Source: Chamaea fasciata (Eukaryota > Chordata > Aves > Passeriformes > Sylviidae). From it: a stretch of 64,000 bases of DNA. Below the pieces are notes generated by a model. That model ran no database searches. It worked only from the letters and a program-made list of their open reading frames with translations, and was not told the origin of the DNA. The stretch covers positions 2,244,945 through 2,308,944 of the forward strand of contig JARCOQ010000017.1 of assembly GCA_029207755.1 (NCBI GenBank). The letters run 5' to 3'. The translations under genes were made by a program, and so were the position numbers. Shown here piece after piece: positions 33,188 to 46,400 of this stretch (its first letter is position 1; each line of letters starts with the position of its first letter).

Positions 33188-36100
33188 TCCGTGCCAGTGG
33201 CTTTGTGGGTGTTGCTGTTCTCCCACTGGAAGAAACAAAAGCCGCCCCGATGTGTTTGACTGATCAATCACCCCAGCAAAATATAAATTACTCCAGAGGG
33301 CCCATCCACATAAGCACACATAAATCTACTTCTTAAACATGTCGTGGAGCCTTTTCCCCTGAGGAGGCTCTGGAGCTGTGCAAATGTGAGACGGCAATTA
33401 ATTACAGGGCAGGAATGGACTCGCGTTGCATGTGAGGACTAGTAAAACCCGTGTAAAAATAAAATGCGTGAAATAAAAAAGGTGTGTAACCGAGAGGTGC
33501 CTGAGGGGTAACGGGAGCTGGGCAGGGATCTCAGACAGTGCCAGTGCGATGTTTAACATCCCATCAAAAGGAAAGTGCAGGGGTTTATTTGAGTGGCATT
33601 TTCCGTATGGAACAGCTATTCGTTTCCACAGCTCATATTTTTAGGCAAACAAAAAACATTTTATTTCCTCTTTCCCAAGAGATCTGGATTTATTGTTGCT
33701 GCAGAAAAAAAAAAAAAAAGAAAAAGCCATTTCTTCTTTTAGGAATTGCTGCTGAACATATGATTGAGGTTTGAGGCATTAAACATCATTGCCCTGCCTG
33801 TGTGTGAGCTGGAGACGAGAACGAGTTCCTGGAAACTCCTCCTGCGCCCTCTCCTCTGCCTTCCACCATCTCAAGGCTCTGCCCCAGCCCTGCTGCCCCT
33901 CGGCCTTTGCTGCACCGAGCACAAAACAGAGAAAGTTCTCCAAATGCTGTGCAGGTGCAGGTTTAACCCAAATCTAAACGCCCGTGAACCATTTCCAATC
34001 TTGTAGAAATAGGATAAAAAACTGGCCTGTCATTTCTTCTAAATGCAGCTAACAAGCAATCTCTAAGTTCCCATGTGAAGCTGTTTTGAGAATGAGAAGT
34101 TCCTTTACCACAACAATCTATTCTGAGGGTGAAAAACAAATGCCCCTGTAATAGAAAAGGATTTGTCCCATGAGAATCAGTAAATAAAACATGTAAACAA
34201 TCCCAGAATCGAGAGATTTGATGGACAAGTGAAATACCTTTCACTAACCAACAGAATAATTAACAAAACAGCTATTAACCAATTAGGAGCTGCCCTCGGG
34301 GTTTGGAAAAAAAGGCAACTTTTACAAAGTTGCACAAAAGTGGTGCACAAATGAAAACTTGAATAAAAGACAACGTGCAGCCATAATAAAGAGCCCTCTG
34401 CAGAGATCCCGTTGTGTCACTTTGTGTGGTTATATATAGAACAGTAGAATACACTCTATATATGTCAGGGTTGTGTCCACCCCAACAACGACACAATCCC
34501 TGAATTTAAATTTCCCAATTTAAGGATGTTCTGTGGCTGAAATTCTTCGAGGAAGCCGTGGTGGCTGATCAAAACCAAGTGGTGTTTGTTCGAATTCCTG
34601 TGAACCTTGTCCTGGTTGAGTCTTTCGAAGTTTTCCTGCGGCCAGTGAGAAGAGATGATTCCAGTCTGCAGCACTGGCTGATTTTCCTTTCAGAAATAGA
34701 GGGATATTCATGTAATACAATTAATTTGGTCTTTCCTCTCATTAAGGAATGAGAGACACATCTAGGAATCAGAGCAGGAGCGCTCTGAGGGTGTGCAGGT
34801 GCCGCAATGTCGTTTTTGTTGTGATTTTAGTCCAGACATGCCTGTTGCAATCCTTTCAGCATCATTTTAGTGGGGTTTTTTGACTGAAATATAAATTAGC
34901 TGAGTCTGAACTGTGACTGTGGCAGCATTTTCATGGCCTTATTCTCCTCCACTGGAAAGTTTCACATACAGTGAAGTAAAGAAAAAAAAGAGTATCTTGT
35001 TTTTTTTTTTTTTTCCCCTTAACTTTGTAATTTCCTGCTCCTTCCTCAGCCTTTGCAATAACGTCTCACAGTGTCAAGCCTTGATTAATTCAATGAATTA
35101 CAGCAGAACTGGAGCTGTCAGGAGGTTGCCAGTGTGTTTTTGATTGATATTCAATTACTTTTCATGTAAACACCAATGATTTTAATGTCCTTATGCTCCG
35201 AAGTTATTTATGAAACAAATTTCCTGCAGGAAGAGCTGGAGCTGGGGCTGCTGGGCTGTCACACGCGTGGCACAGGGGGTGGGGATTGGGATGGAATGCG
35301 CTCAAACACATGGAAATTTGGAAATTCGCTCACCAGAAGGACATGGGACAGAAAAACCCGTGAGGTTGTGTCCATCAGAGCCTGCTGTTGGTGCTGCCCA
35401 GGGTGGAAACCCCTCCTGACTCCAGATTTTATCATTCCCTCTGCCCCTTAGTAGTTTGTGCGCCCCTCTGATCCTGCCTCTGCATTTCTACCTGGGCTGT
35501 GGATTTTTTTAAAGAGAAAAAAGAGCAGAGCTGAGCTCTGAGCTGGTTGTGGAGTCCTTATTCCCATCGCTGAGCAATTCTCAGATTAATTCCAGCGCCA
35601 GCAAGGATCCCACCCTGACCCTTCAAGGACTCTCTGCCCGATGTGCCCTCAGCGAGGTGCAGAGATTCTTCCTTTTCCTCAACACCCCACCCCAGGGAGA
35701 GCCTTGCAAATGTCAATTCAGCACTTGAGGACGGGGCTGAACGCGGCTAAATCTGGCGAGCCGTCTTCCAAGGTGTCACCGAAATGTCAATTATTAATAA
35801 AATCCAGATGAATTTCTGACTTACACCCGTAATGAGCAGAATGATCCGCACTGCACCTGGGAAGAGAACACTGGCACCTTCTGCACTTGTTGATTTTAGT
35901 TTTCTGTTTGGTTGGTTTTTGGGTTTTTTTTTTTTTTTTTTTTTCTTTCCCTTAATGAGGTCTGTGTAAATCTTTAATGAGCTCAGGGGTCGCCAGCTTT
36001 ATCATCAATTGCTGCTCATGTTTGGCTCGGTGTGAAATAATCTGTGCGCAACAGTGCTAAAAAAAGGAAGGAATTTCCAGAAGGCAGGACCGCCACGGGA

Positions 36101-38425
36101 TGATTTTATTTTATTTTATTTTATTTTGTTTGAGAGGCTTTGGCAAAGAGATGTGCGTGCCCCAGGCTAATCGATCGCCCTGACTCCGGAGCAGCTCACA
36201 GGTTATTCCACAGCGAGGGGATCGATATTGTAAAAGTGAGGGAAAATCTGCTGGTAACAAGGAATGGCCCCAAAAACAGGAGTTCCCTCCCTCCCTCCCT
36301 CTCAGGCACCAGGGATTTTAGGAAGGCAGCGACAATCCAAACGTCACCAGCTGAGTTTGTTGGATATTTCAAACTGAATTTGGGGTTGGTTTTTGTTTGT
36401 TTTGGTTTTTTGGTGTTTTTTTTTTTTGTTTTTCCCAGACCAAGACTCGCCTGAGAGAATTCACTGGGTGGGGCCAAGGGGCTGCGTGTGAGGCAGGAAA
36501 ATGGAATTATTTCTGGAGCCAAACGAGCTCTCTGGTGTGCCAGAGCTGCTGGCGTGTCATTAACTAGCGGAGCTGCAATGTGCCATCTACCCCAAAGGTT
36601 AAAAATTACTTATTTAACTCCAAATGTGTTTGCTGGACTCAAAAACATTGGGGTATTTCAAACAAAACCGAGGGCAGCCACAACCTCTCTCAATTCCGGA
36701 ATGTTTCGTTTCTAAACCTCCTCCTGTTGCATCTTTTGAGTGCTGAGGTGCTTTTCCTCTTAAAAAACACTTTAAAAGATCCAGGGGCAAAGTGCTGCAG
36801 TTGAAATAAAATTGTTTTCGGCTTCCCTGCTCGTTTGATGGGCAGGGAATGTGTCCCTCTAATTAAGGTGCTGTCCCAGAGAAGCACATTTCCAGGGAAT
36901 GTCCCAGGATTTTTAAGGCTCTTGGATCGCCTTGATGTCGTGACTGGGACCAACTGATGTGAAAATTAACTTTATCTGCAAGCAAATACTCCTGAAAACA
37001 GCGGGGTCTAAATCAGGGCTGGAGTGACTCTAGAAAACGAGACACCAGCTCTGTCTGCAATTTCGGTTTATTATTCAGAAACTCAAGGAATTTAGGAATA
37101 AAGGGAGGATTTGATGGGTGGGGTAACGATGGAAATAAGGAGCAATAAGCAGGGAGCTCTTGCTGCCCAGACAGCGGCAATGAGAGCTTTGGTGACCCCT
37201 CCTCGTCCTTAAATGACATTTTTTTCCTCATCATTTTCATTTAAGATGATGAAAAGTTTTCCCCGGCAGTGAAATTTCTCATTTTCCATTCTAAAAAGTG
37301 AAGGAAATGTGGTTTTACAGAGGGGAAAATCTTTTCACCTGGTAAGAAACCGTGGTAGATTCACCTCCAGCTCAGACACCCAAATCTGCTCCATGCCACT
37401 AAAGCAAATTCGGCAGGAACCACAGAATTTATTAAAAAGCATCTTCACAAATGCAAGCCAGAGCCTCAAAAACTAGATTAATTTCCATTAAATTCCTCTT
37501 CTTATTGTCAGGCTTCAGGATGAGATCAAAGCACAGTGATGTGATTTTGGGGCAGAGATCTCTTGTTTGTAAATGATTTTTTTTTTTTTTAACTGGGAGA
37601 ACAAGAATTTACAGGGCTGTCAAGCTGCCACTTGTAACAGCAGGTTATTCATTCATGAATTTCAAACCGAATCTCAGCAATAAAGCTGAAATGGAACTCG
37701 GCTACTGTGATTAAGGTGTTTATTAATCAGCTAAATAAGGACATCGTTATGAGGGAAGATAATTTAAATTAAGTTTTGCAATAAACAGCTTTAAAAGCTT
37801 TTAGCTCAAGTTTTAGTAACCACTGGTTGTCTGCCAGCAGAATTTTGCTTTTGGACACCAGGAAATTCTCCCAAATTATTCATTTCAGGAATTCTGTTTA
37901 ACAAGAAGAGGGTTGGGTAATTTTGGAGTGTCTTGCACGAGTCATAATCCTCTAAAGATCTTAAAATATTCACTGGGTTAGCTCTGAATATAATCTGTGG
38001 TGAATTCACCTTTCCCAAAGCGCTTCCATGGAAGGAATATTCCGTATTTCCATAGCTCTGTTTGTAAATCATAAATGGTTTTCGATGATTTTGAAGCCCA
38101 TGCCCTTGGAATTTGAAAATAGAGAGTGTTCCATGTCTTCCATGACATACACAGGTAAACAGGCTGCAAAGTTTTGGGTAAAAACAGATTAGAAAAGCAA
38201 ATTGTTTGAGTAAATTGAAAATCTTATCTTGGTAAATATTAACATGTGGTCCCAAAATGGATGAAGGGATTTTACATAAACTTTTAATTAATTGGAAAAA
38301 AAAAAAATCTTAGATCCATAATCTCTTGCTGTGTTTTCCTCTTCTCCTTTTAGCGTACTCTGAGGTACAATCAAACCTGTGCCTGTAAACCTCGGGGGAA
38401 TTTCCTCACTGGCCGTCGAGGTCCA
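33188..38425. other. Intergenic, unique DNA with candidate conserved non-coding sequence
   Basis: No exon or RNA gene recognised. Two non-repetitive stretches look like possible regulatory DNA: 33240-33500 (with TGATCAATCA and CAATTAATTA motifs) and 35690-35880 (AATGTCAATTATTAATAAAA-like). The judgement rests only on unique, AT-rich, homeodomain-motif-rich composition. A T-run sits at 35923-35944 and a TTTTA array at 36102-36128. Confidence 0.4.
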
Positions 38426-38516
38426 AATGAAATAAATAAAATAAAATAAAATAAAATAAAATAAAATAAAATAAAATAAAATAAAATAAAATAAATAAAA
38501 TAGAATAAAATAAAAT
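38426..38516 (+). repeat. ATAAA pentanucleotide microsatellite
   Basis: About 90 bp of near-perfect (ATAAA)n on the plus strand with a few ATAA interruptions and one TAGAA unit. Confidence 0.95.
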
Positions 38517-38710
38517 CTGCTTTGTTTAACGGCACATAAATCTGTTTTTCCTCTCACTATAGCTGTGTTTTCAAGGCTGGCTGGAGAGAAGGAAAACCCC
38601 AACAGAACAAACCTCACACTGCTCTGTGGAGTTATTTGAAATTAATACATCTCCGAAAATATGTATTTGAAGTGCTGAGTGTATTCTGCCCACCAATATA
38701 TAAATGGCAA

Positions 38711-38788
38711 ATATTTTATATATATATATATATAATATATATATATAAACACACACACAAATATATATACATATATATATACACACAT
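38711..38788 (+). repeat. TA/CA compound microsatellite
   Basis: Alternating (TA)n and (CA)n blocks, about 75 bp, ending in a T run. It can extrude as a cruciform or melt easily. Confidence 0.92.
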
Positions 38789-41700
38789 TTTTTTTTCCAA
38801 ATTCTTGGCAGTTTTCAGCTGTGTCAGTAAATCACTGGGAATTGTTGCTGCAAAGCTGGAAGGCGCTGATTTAAATAATGTTCAGTGTTTGTTTTCAAAG
38901 CCCTCGGTTTCATTTCCATTTCAAATGAAATCATTATGCAGAGTTAACTGGTAAAGCTTGAGTGGATTAAAGAAAAAAAACTAGTGATAAATTAGAGTTT
39001 GAATCACAGGGAATTTCAGCCTGCAATCCCATCAATTGCACACGTGTAGTTTATTTTATTCCTGCAGACAAATGCATTTAACACGCTGACAAGTCCCATT
39101 TCCCCACAGCTTTATTACACAAATCACTTATTACAAGGGGGAAAAAAAAAAAAAAAAAGAAGTCAAATTCCTCCAGCTCTCAACTCTAAGCCTTGTTTTT
39201 GGAGGGAAAACACAAGGGAATTAGCAAAAAATCCCACGTTTGGGGTTGATGTGGCACCAGCAAAGCCGCTTTTGTCCCCACCCCAGTTTGCCCCCAACAC
39301 TCGGGGCCGTCCCTCCTTGAATCAGAATTCTGAATTTCTTGTGGCAGCTGTAGCCCAAAACACCTGAGCTGGTTTGGTGGATTTGTCTTCCCCCGTGACG
39401 CTGTTGGGAAAATTCATCCACAAACACCAGAGGTTTGTGTCCGAAAAGGAGACAGAGGAGTCCTTCTGCTCTATTCCAGTAAACGGAGAGGCCGTGGGGC
39501 ATTTCCCCTGCGGTCTCTCAGATATTTGGAGGACTCAGCCTCCTTTTTATCCCAGTTTTCCAGCCCCATTTCCCTCTCTCTTTCCCTTCTGCCTGAGGAA
39601 CTTGAGAGTTACAGACTGCCCAGAGTGCCCGATACCTAAAATTCCCCTTCAATGTACAACCCCCCTTTTAATTTTTAATTCCTATGCACTTTATGGGTTT
39701 TCCCCATCGTTTCTTTCATCTTTCAATATCCAGTGTCATTTCTCCGCAAACCCACAGTTTGTCTGTAAAGGCAAATATCTTCTTTTCCCTTCGTGGATCA
39801 GTGGAATCCTCCCCATGGTTTGTTTGCTCTCTCAGGGCTGGTTTTATCCACCAGCAGACCCAGAGTTTGTTTGTAAAGACAAATCTGTCATTCCCCTCGG
39901 TACCTTTCAGAAATTTGCCTTCATCACCCTCCGTCAAACATCCCAACCAGGTGTGCCAGGGGATTTCTGTGGTGTCACACCCCGTGGGTGTGAGGGGATG
40001 GAATAAACACCTGGGGACTCAAATGAAGACATTTTGTCGTGTTTTTGGAGGGTCAATATCCCAACGTGCTTAATTCAGCCTCAACCCTTGCGTCATTGCT
40101 CTGCTGTAAATTGATTTTCAGCATTAATAAGAACCCACAGGGATTTTTTTGCCGTTGTTTCGGTGCCGCCTGTGATTCCTTGTGAGGATCAGGTGGTTTG
40201 GGGCTGGCTGGGACTGAAATTGTGCTGCCAGGTGCTTTCCAGCAGCAGAAGTTTTTGGGTTTGTGGATTTCTTACTTTGTTGTCCTGCTCTTCTCACACC
40301 ACAAGCAAAGCAGCACCTACCAACGAGTGCAGAGGTAAAAATATTCGCTGGGAATCTAAATTTCACAAATAAAATCCCCTGATTAGTGAAATCATTGAGT
40401 TTTTGGGATTGGAGGGACCTTAAAGCCAACCCTTCCACTGTCCCAGGCTGCTCCAACCTGGCCTTGGACACTCCCAGGGATGGGAAAAATTTAATTATGG
40501 GGAAATTCAACACCTAAACCTCTCATTTATAATGACAAATCATCTGATCACTTCAGGAAGAAAACAGCAGAACCAAAAAGAAGTTGATTAAAACCAGCAA
40601 ATTGTGAAGAGAACTTTGGGTGATATTCAGCTTTTGTACTGCAGTCATCACTTCGAGGGGGGAAATCTTTAATAATTCAGGTGATATTTTAGAATTTAAT
40701 CTGTTTCCATCAAGGTTTGTAAGTGAGCGAGGTTCAGGCAGTGAACAAGGAGAATTAATTAAAACCTGACCTTGCTGCTGAAATCACTTGGCCTTTCATT
40801 AGCAGAGCCAGATGTGTCCTGCAGCATTTGGAAATGTGAGGAAAATCGAATTAATGGGAATCTGGGCTGCTCACTTCGTTCAGATGCGTTACTGGAATAT
40901 CCGAAATACACTCGTTTTAATTCCAATTTAGGGAAAACGTACTCAGCCTCCAGACTCCTGAGGAAAGCCCCTCTCATGGTAGTTTACTGTAACATTCAGG
41001 GGTTTAAAATCAGGATTTTCTGCAGCCTGTAGAGATAAAAGAAAAATCACCAGGAAGGATTTCAGTGGTTGGGTGTTGTGTCTCCAGGAAAACTCTGTGT
41101 TTTGGGAGGAATTTGGAGGGAAGGAGCAAAGCAGGGGATATTCCATGGGATGCCTGCCAAACACGTGATAAATTGGCCAAATTAAGATCTGTTGATTAAT
41201 TGGCTAAATTAAGGTCTGAGGTCGGATCTGACACTTGTCCCATCTAAAGTAACTCAGAAGAATTAAATCAATACAGTTTTTAATGTTCTTTTTCAGTTGT
41301 CAACACTGATTTGCACAAAAAAGGCCAAATTTGGTGGGGATTAAAATAATACAATTTTTTTTCTCTCTGTAGATTTTTAGATCAGTGTGTAAATATTCAT
41401 TAGTAATCCGGTTTGGCATTTTGAAAAGTGCTGATGATGGAAAAGATGTCATAAAAAAATATCTTTGATTTAAAAGCCCTTTTCCTAAGGAAGAGTTCAG
41501 CAGAAGAGAACAGAGTGGAAGATGCTTTTAGCTAATTTACCATGAAATTTTTAACATTTGCGTTCGAATTAAGGCTAAAAAGGAATTCAAACATACAAAT
41601 TTCTGCTGTTAATATATATTTCTATGATTAATATCTAGAACACACAGGACGTGTAGAGAGTGTTTTAGCTGAACTTTTTGGGTTGTTCTTTCTCCCTGGA

Positions 41701-43129
41701 TGTTCCACAATTGGCTATAAAAGAATTCTAATACAAAATCCAGGTAAATGCTAAAATTCCTTCCACAGCAGGCACAAAATGAATCTAAATACGTGTGACA
41801 GTCAATTTCCTGACTTATTTCTGTGTGGGGAAAGAGATGATGAGAGGGAGAAAATGGACAAATACTTCCTAAACGGTGAAATTATCTATTTCAGAGAGTG
41901 AATTTTAGAGGAGGGCTGGGGAGTTGATAAGGAACTGTTCCCATGAATGGGAATTCGAGGCTTTTAAAAAACTGATCAAGGGGGTTTTTTCTGTCTTTTA
42001 TGTAAAAGGCACCAAACAGAAGAAGGAGAAATGAATATGAAAACTTGGCAGTTTACAGTGGGCAGGGAGAGGGGCAGGGCTTTATTCTCCGTGATACTGT
42101 GGAAATCAAAATTTAATACCTTCAAAATCGCTGCATGATTTATTTCTTCATTCCTGGCTTGATGCAGTGGCAGTCCCTAAAAAACCAGAATTCTTTTCAG
42201 TTCGTTTTTTTGGTGGTATTTTGGTAGAATTCTCTTGCACACAAGGGGTGAGAAATACAGAAGTGCTTCTGTATTTGATGAAATTTTGATGAAATTTCTT
42301 TAGTTCAAGACTAGATTTAGTTCAAGTTTATTTAGTTCAAGACTAAATTTGACGAGTAAAACATTTTCAATATTGAACTTGGAAATTATCAAAACCCCCC
42401 CCCCCCCCCAACAAACCAAAAGAAAAGGAAGATAATTGATGAAGTTGGATGGAAAATACACAAAATAAAGCTTTTATTTTAACACTTTTTCTCTTGCCTT
42501 GAACAGCTCAGCTCTCCCCACCCATCCTGGCTAGAACTGATTTGCACCCCTGCCACGGAGCTGGGGGATCATTTCCTGTGCAGGCTTTAGAAAACTCAAT
42601 GTTTTTCCTAAATTAAAAACCCCTTTGGAGCTCCCACAATCTGCAATTATCTGTGAGGTGACGCTTCCCTTAAAGACTCGATTTGCAGCAACAACCTGGA
42701 TAATTTTCTCCTCCTTTGCTGAGCCGTCAGAGCCCAACAAAACAAACCCAGGAGCCTTTTCAGGGGTTTGGAAATGAGCAGAACTCCCCTGGTTCCATTT
42801 TGTGCTGGGATAACACCTGGAACACGATTTTGGACGTTTGTTTGTGGCAGCGCAGTTGTTGTCGTTGTAAGGGGAAATAATGAGCGGGTAGGTGGAATTA
42901 TGTGGGGTGTCGAAAAAAAGAAATCAGTTTTTTCAGGATCCCTGAGTTCAGTGGAGTGAGAAAAGTGTGAGTAAATTTACTCCTTGGAGTAACTGCAGTG
43001 AATTTAATTTGGAGGTTCTTTTTGTGGCTCTGGGGGTGAGGAGAGAACACGAGTTTGGGAGGCGGTGGAGGATGGGACAAACACACCAGGACTGTGGAAT
43101 AAAACACTTTTCCCAAGCTTTAATCTTGT
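38789..43129. other. Intergenic, no gene seen
   Basis: Unique AT-rich DNA with an A-run at 39142-39160, a C-run of 14 near 42395-42408, and a CR1 fragment at 40400-40495. The region 39680-39905 has repeated 'cagtttgt..gtaaa' blocks (39757, 39860) that suggest a small old local duplication. No coding signal. Confidence 0.5.
40400..40495 (-). mobile_element. CR1 fragment, antisense
   Basis: 'ggattggagggaccttaaag' then 'caacccttccactgtcccag' and 'ctccaacctggccttggaca' then 'ctcccagggatggg' is the antisense CR1 3' end with its usual order. Confidence 0.8.
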
Positions 43130-43412
43130 GTAATGAGTGCCTGAAGGAGCTGAAAAAGATGGAGAGAGGATTTCCAAGGGCTGGGAGGGGATAGGACACA
43201 GGGAATGGATCCCACTGCCAGAGGGCAGGGCTGGGTGGGATTTTGGGAAGGAATTCTTCACTCTGAGGATGAGGAGGGGTTGGGATGGAATTCCCAGAGG
43301 AGCAGGGGAAGTTCTGGATCCCTGGCAGCGCCCCAGGCGATGTTGGATGGGGCTTGGAGCAACCTGGGATAATGGAAAATGTCCCTGCCCATGGCAGGAG
43401 CTGGAATAAGAC
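43130..43412 (+). mobile_element. CR1 LINE 3' fragment, sense
   Basis: Sense CR1 block order: 'ggagctgaaaaagatggaga', 'ggaggggataggacacaggg', 'ggaattcttcactctgagga', then 'ggttgggatggaattcccag' and 'gatgttggatggggcttgga' with 'gcaacctgggataatggaaa', ending near 'ccatggcaggagctgga'. About 280 bp, non-coding. Confidence 0.8.
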
Positions 43413-46400
43413 AATCTTTACATGCTTGTAATTCAAACACTGAGTGATAAATTGATATTTTTAAATTGCATTTTATGAATTTTTCTTGCACTCAGGTTGG
43501 GATGTGATCCATGAATGTACTTCTAGAGCTGGATGTTTTTAGGGAGGGGAAAATAGGTTTAAATAATCTAAGGGAGAACTGAGTTAAAACATTTCATGTA
43601 GTACTGGATTAAATTTGATACAATGGAAGTATTTTAGTGGCCTTTGTTGGCTGAGGACCACTGCTCTCATTGTCAGGATAAAGGGAAATTCCTCCTGGAT
43701 CTTATGGAGGTGCTGGGAGAAATTCCCTCTCACACATTCCTGTGGAAAATTGTATTTCTTCCACTGGCTGGAGACTGACTCATTATTTCCCTGCCTTAAC
43801 AAGGCCTCCAAAACAGCATTTATTCATCAGCTCCCAGCCAAGTGGGGAATCCAACCAGCTCCCCGTTTACTCAGAGGGAAAAGATGCATATTCAGCCCTA
43901 ATTTCCAGCTTGAAAATTTGCAGGAATGGCCGGAACAATGAACAACCCCATCCATTTTTCCAGCCCTGCTTCCCGGCCGTGTCCGGGCGTTAATTGGTTT
44001 TCTGTCCTCCACACTTGGCTGCACCAAGGTTTTACAGATTCCCTCCAACAAAAAAAAAAAACCCTTTCCTTTTCTACTTTTTAATTAATTAAAATTTATA
44101 CTAGCAGCAAGAAAACGTGGCAAAGAACTGAAACTAGCAGCAAAGAAATGAGCATCTGAAGTAAAAAGTGTGGAAATTGTTTGGGGTTTTTTTAGCCGAG
44201 GATTGTGATTCCCAGCTCAGAGCTGGACTCTCTAATTAATGTGTTCTCATTAATTAACAGCTGAAACACAAGCTATGATGAGTTTATGCTTTTGCAAAAG
44301 GAAAAAGTTCTCTTTTTTTTTTTCCCTGCCTTTTCAGCTGTGACATGAAATTAGCTTTATCCATTTTGGTCCCTGGTTGTGCTGGATAATCCTCCTGGAG
44401 CAGCTCTGGCTGTACTTCCTCCTGTAGCCCTCTGTTAATCAAGATCAGAGCCAATTAGCAGTGTCTGGTTTAAATTGCTGCAAGCAATAAAAGATAAATC
44501 CTTTACCAGAGAGGTTTTGATACTCAGTGTTTTCAGGGCTGAATTTTGGGCTCCTTCTTGGTGCACAACATTTAACATCTCTGGCGAAAATATGGGTGGT
44601 TTATGCCGTGAGGGATCTTTGTAAAATTCCAAATGTGATTTATGGGGAAATCTGGCTTTTTCAGCTGAGGATCTTTCAGACACTGGAAATATTGACAGCA
44701 AAGCCATGGAACAGGTGCTGAATTAATCCTGAAGAAAAATAACTTAGTGCATCTCTAAGTAAATCCCTGACAATCTGCTCAGCATCTTCACCATTAAAAA
44801 AAATGTCCAAATTCATCCAACTTCACGAGAAAACCAAATAAAACTGAACCTGATTTCCACCCCTCCTTTAATTACAGGTGTTTAGGAGATTTAATTCGTC
44901 TCCAAAGTGTCCAAACACCCTGAGCAGGCATCCAACACCTGCAGGTTGTAATTTCCCTCTCACATCAAACCGTTTACTCAGTTATTGTAGCAGCAAAACA
45001 AATCCACTTAATTTGAGGTGGCTGAGTGGTTTATTTATTTCTGAAAGTGTTTCAGTCTTGCCCACAGGTCTGGGATGGGTTTGTTCTGTCTGGACCAAAC
45101 CGTTGGCAGATGGAGAGGGAGGCACTGCAAACTCAATTAATGCCTTTATTAAATATTGTGCAGCTTTCCCAGGGTTCCTTTTTGAATGTTAAATCCTCCA
45201 AGAGGGTGGACAATCATTTTTCCCGATCTTTGGCCAAGAAAAGAGAGACAAATCACATATATGTGGACTAAATATGAATTATACACGGATTTACAGGTGG
45301 GTTATATGGGATTTTATAGATGGATTATAACAATCAGTGGTTTTCTCTTTTTACTTTGTGTTTTCCCATATTCATCCTTGTTCCCACAATGTCCTGAACA
45401 AAGTTCATACCAAAGTCTTCTCCCAGCTTTTCATTAGAGGCAAAAAAAAAAAAAAAAAAAAAGAAAAAAAAGGTTTTTAGGTCATGATATTTATTAGGTT
45501 ATCCTTCAGAATTCCTGCAGTCGGTGAAATATGAGTTTCCAGTCAACAGCCACTGAAATATTCTGGGTCTGGATATAAAAAATTTCATCCTGACTTTGTT
45601 CAGTTACGGAAAAGGAGGAAAACAAGCCCGCAACAACAAAAAGTTCTGCATCTTTGAACTCTTTTGTGGCTTTGATAATGATCAAATAAATCACTTCTGA
45701 TCTTGCCCAGCTCATCAGCCCATTTCTAACAGGGCGCCCTTTATTGTGACAGATTTGATGATATTTGGTGATGACCAGTCAGGGGGAAAACAATGTTTAA
45801 TGTACTGACAGCTGATTTGATTATCTCTGGTTCCCATTCATTGTCTCCAAACATTTCTTTGGGTCAGAGCCAAACCTGCATTTTCCTTCCTGTGGCAGAA
45901 TCATGGAATGATCCAATAAATCCATTAGGGAGGCAAAAGATCAATCCTGGAGAGGAGTGAATAATCCAGTGTTTCAGTGGGAACCTGTGGTGCCCAGCCA
46001 AGCAGATTTTCAATTTGTGAGTGAACTTAATTTTTTTCAAAAATTAATTCTAGAAAAAAAAAAAAATCCTAATTTTTCTGATATTGAGTTCTAAATTAAA
46101 TAAAATTTAATTTTAAAAAAAATCTAGACATTTTCTAAATTAAAATGTGTGACCCAGGTGTCACAGGGAACCTGCCCTGGGATCAACCCCTCATTTTTAG
46201 GAATGAGAAATTCAACACCTCCCAACCCAAACCACCCCGGACTCTGTGGCTCTGTGACATAAAGATCCAGAACAACCTTGTGCCTCAGTGGAGATAAAAA
46301 GGGGGGAAGCAAAAAGCTGAAACTTGTGCAAAAACGCTGTTTGAGACATGAATTTCCCTGAGCAGGTGCTCAGGTGTTTATGTGCTGCTGAGCTCCCCCA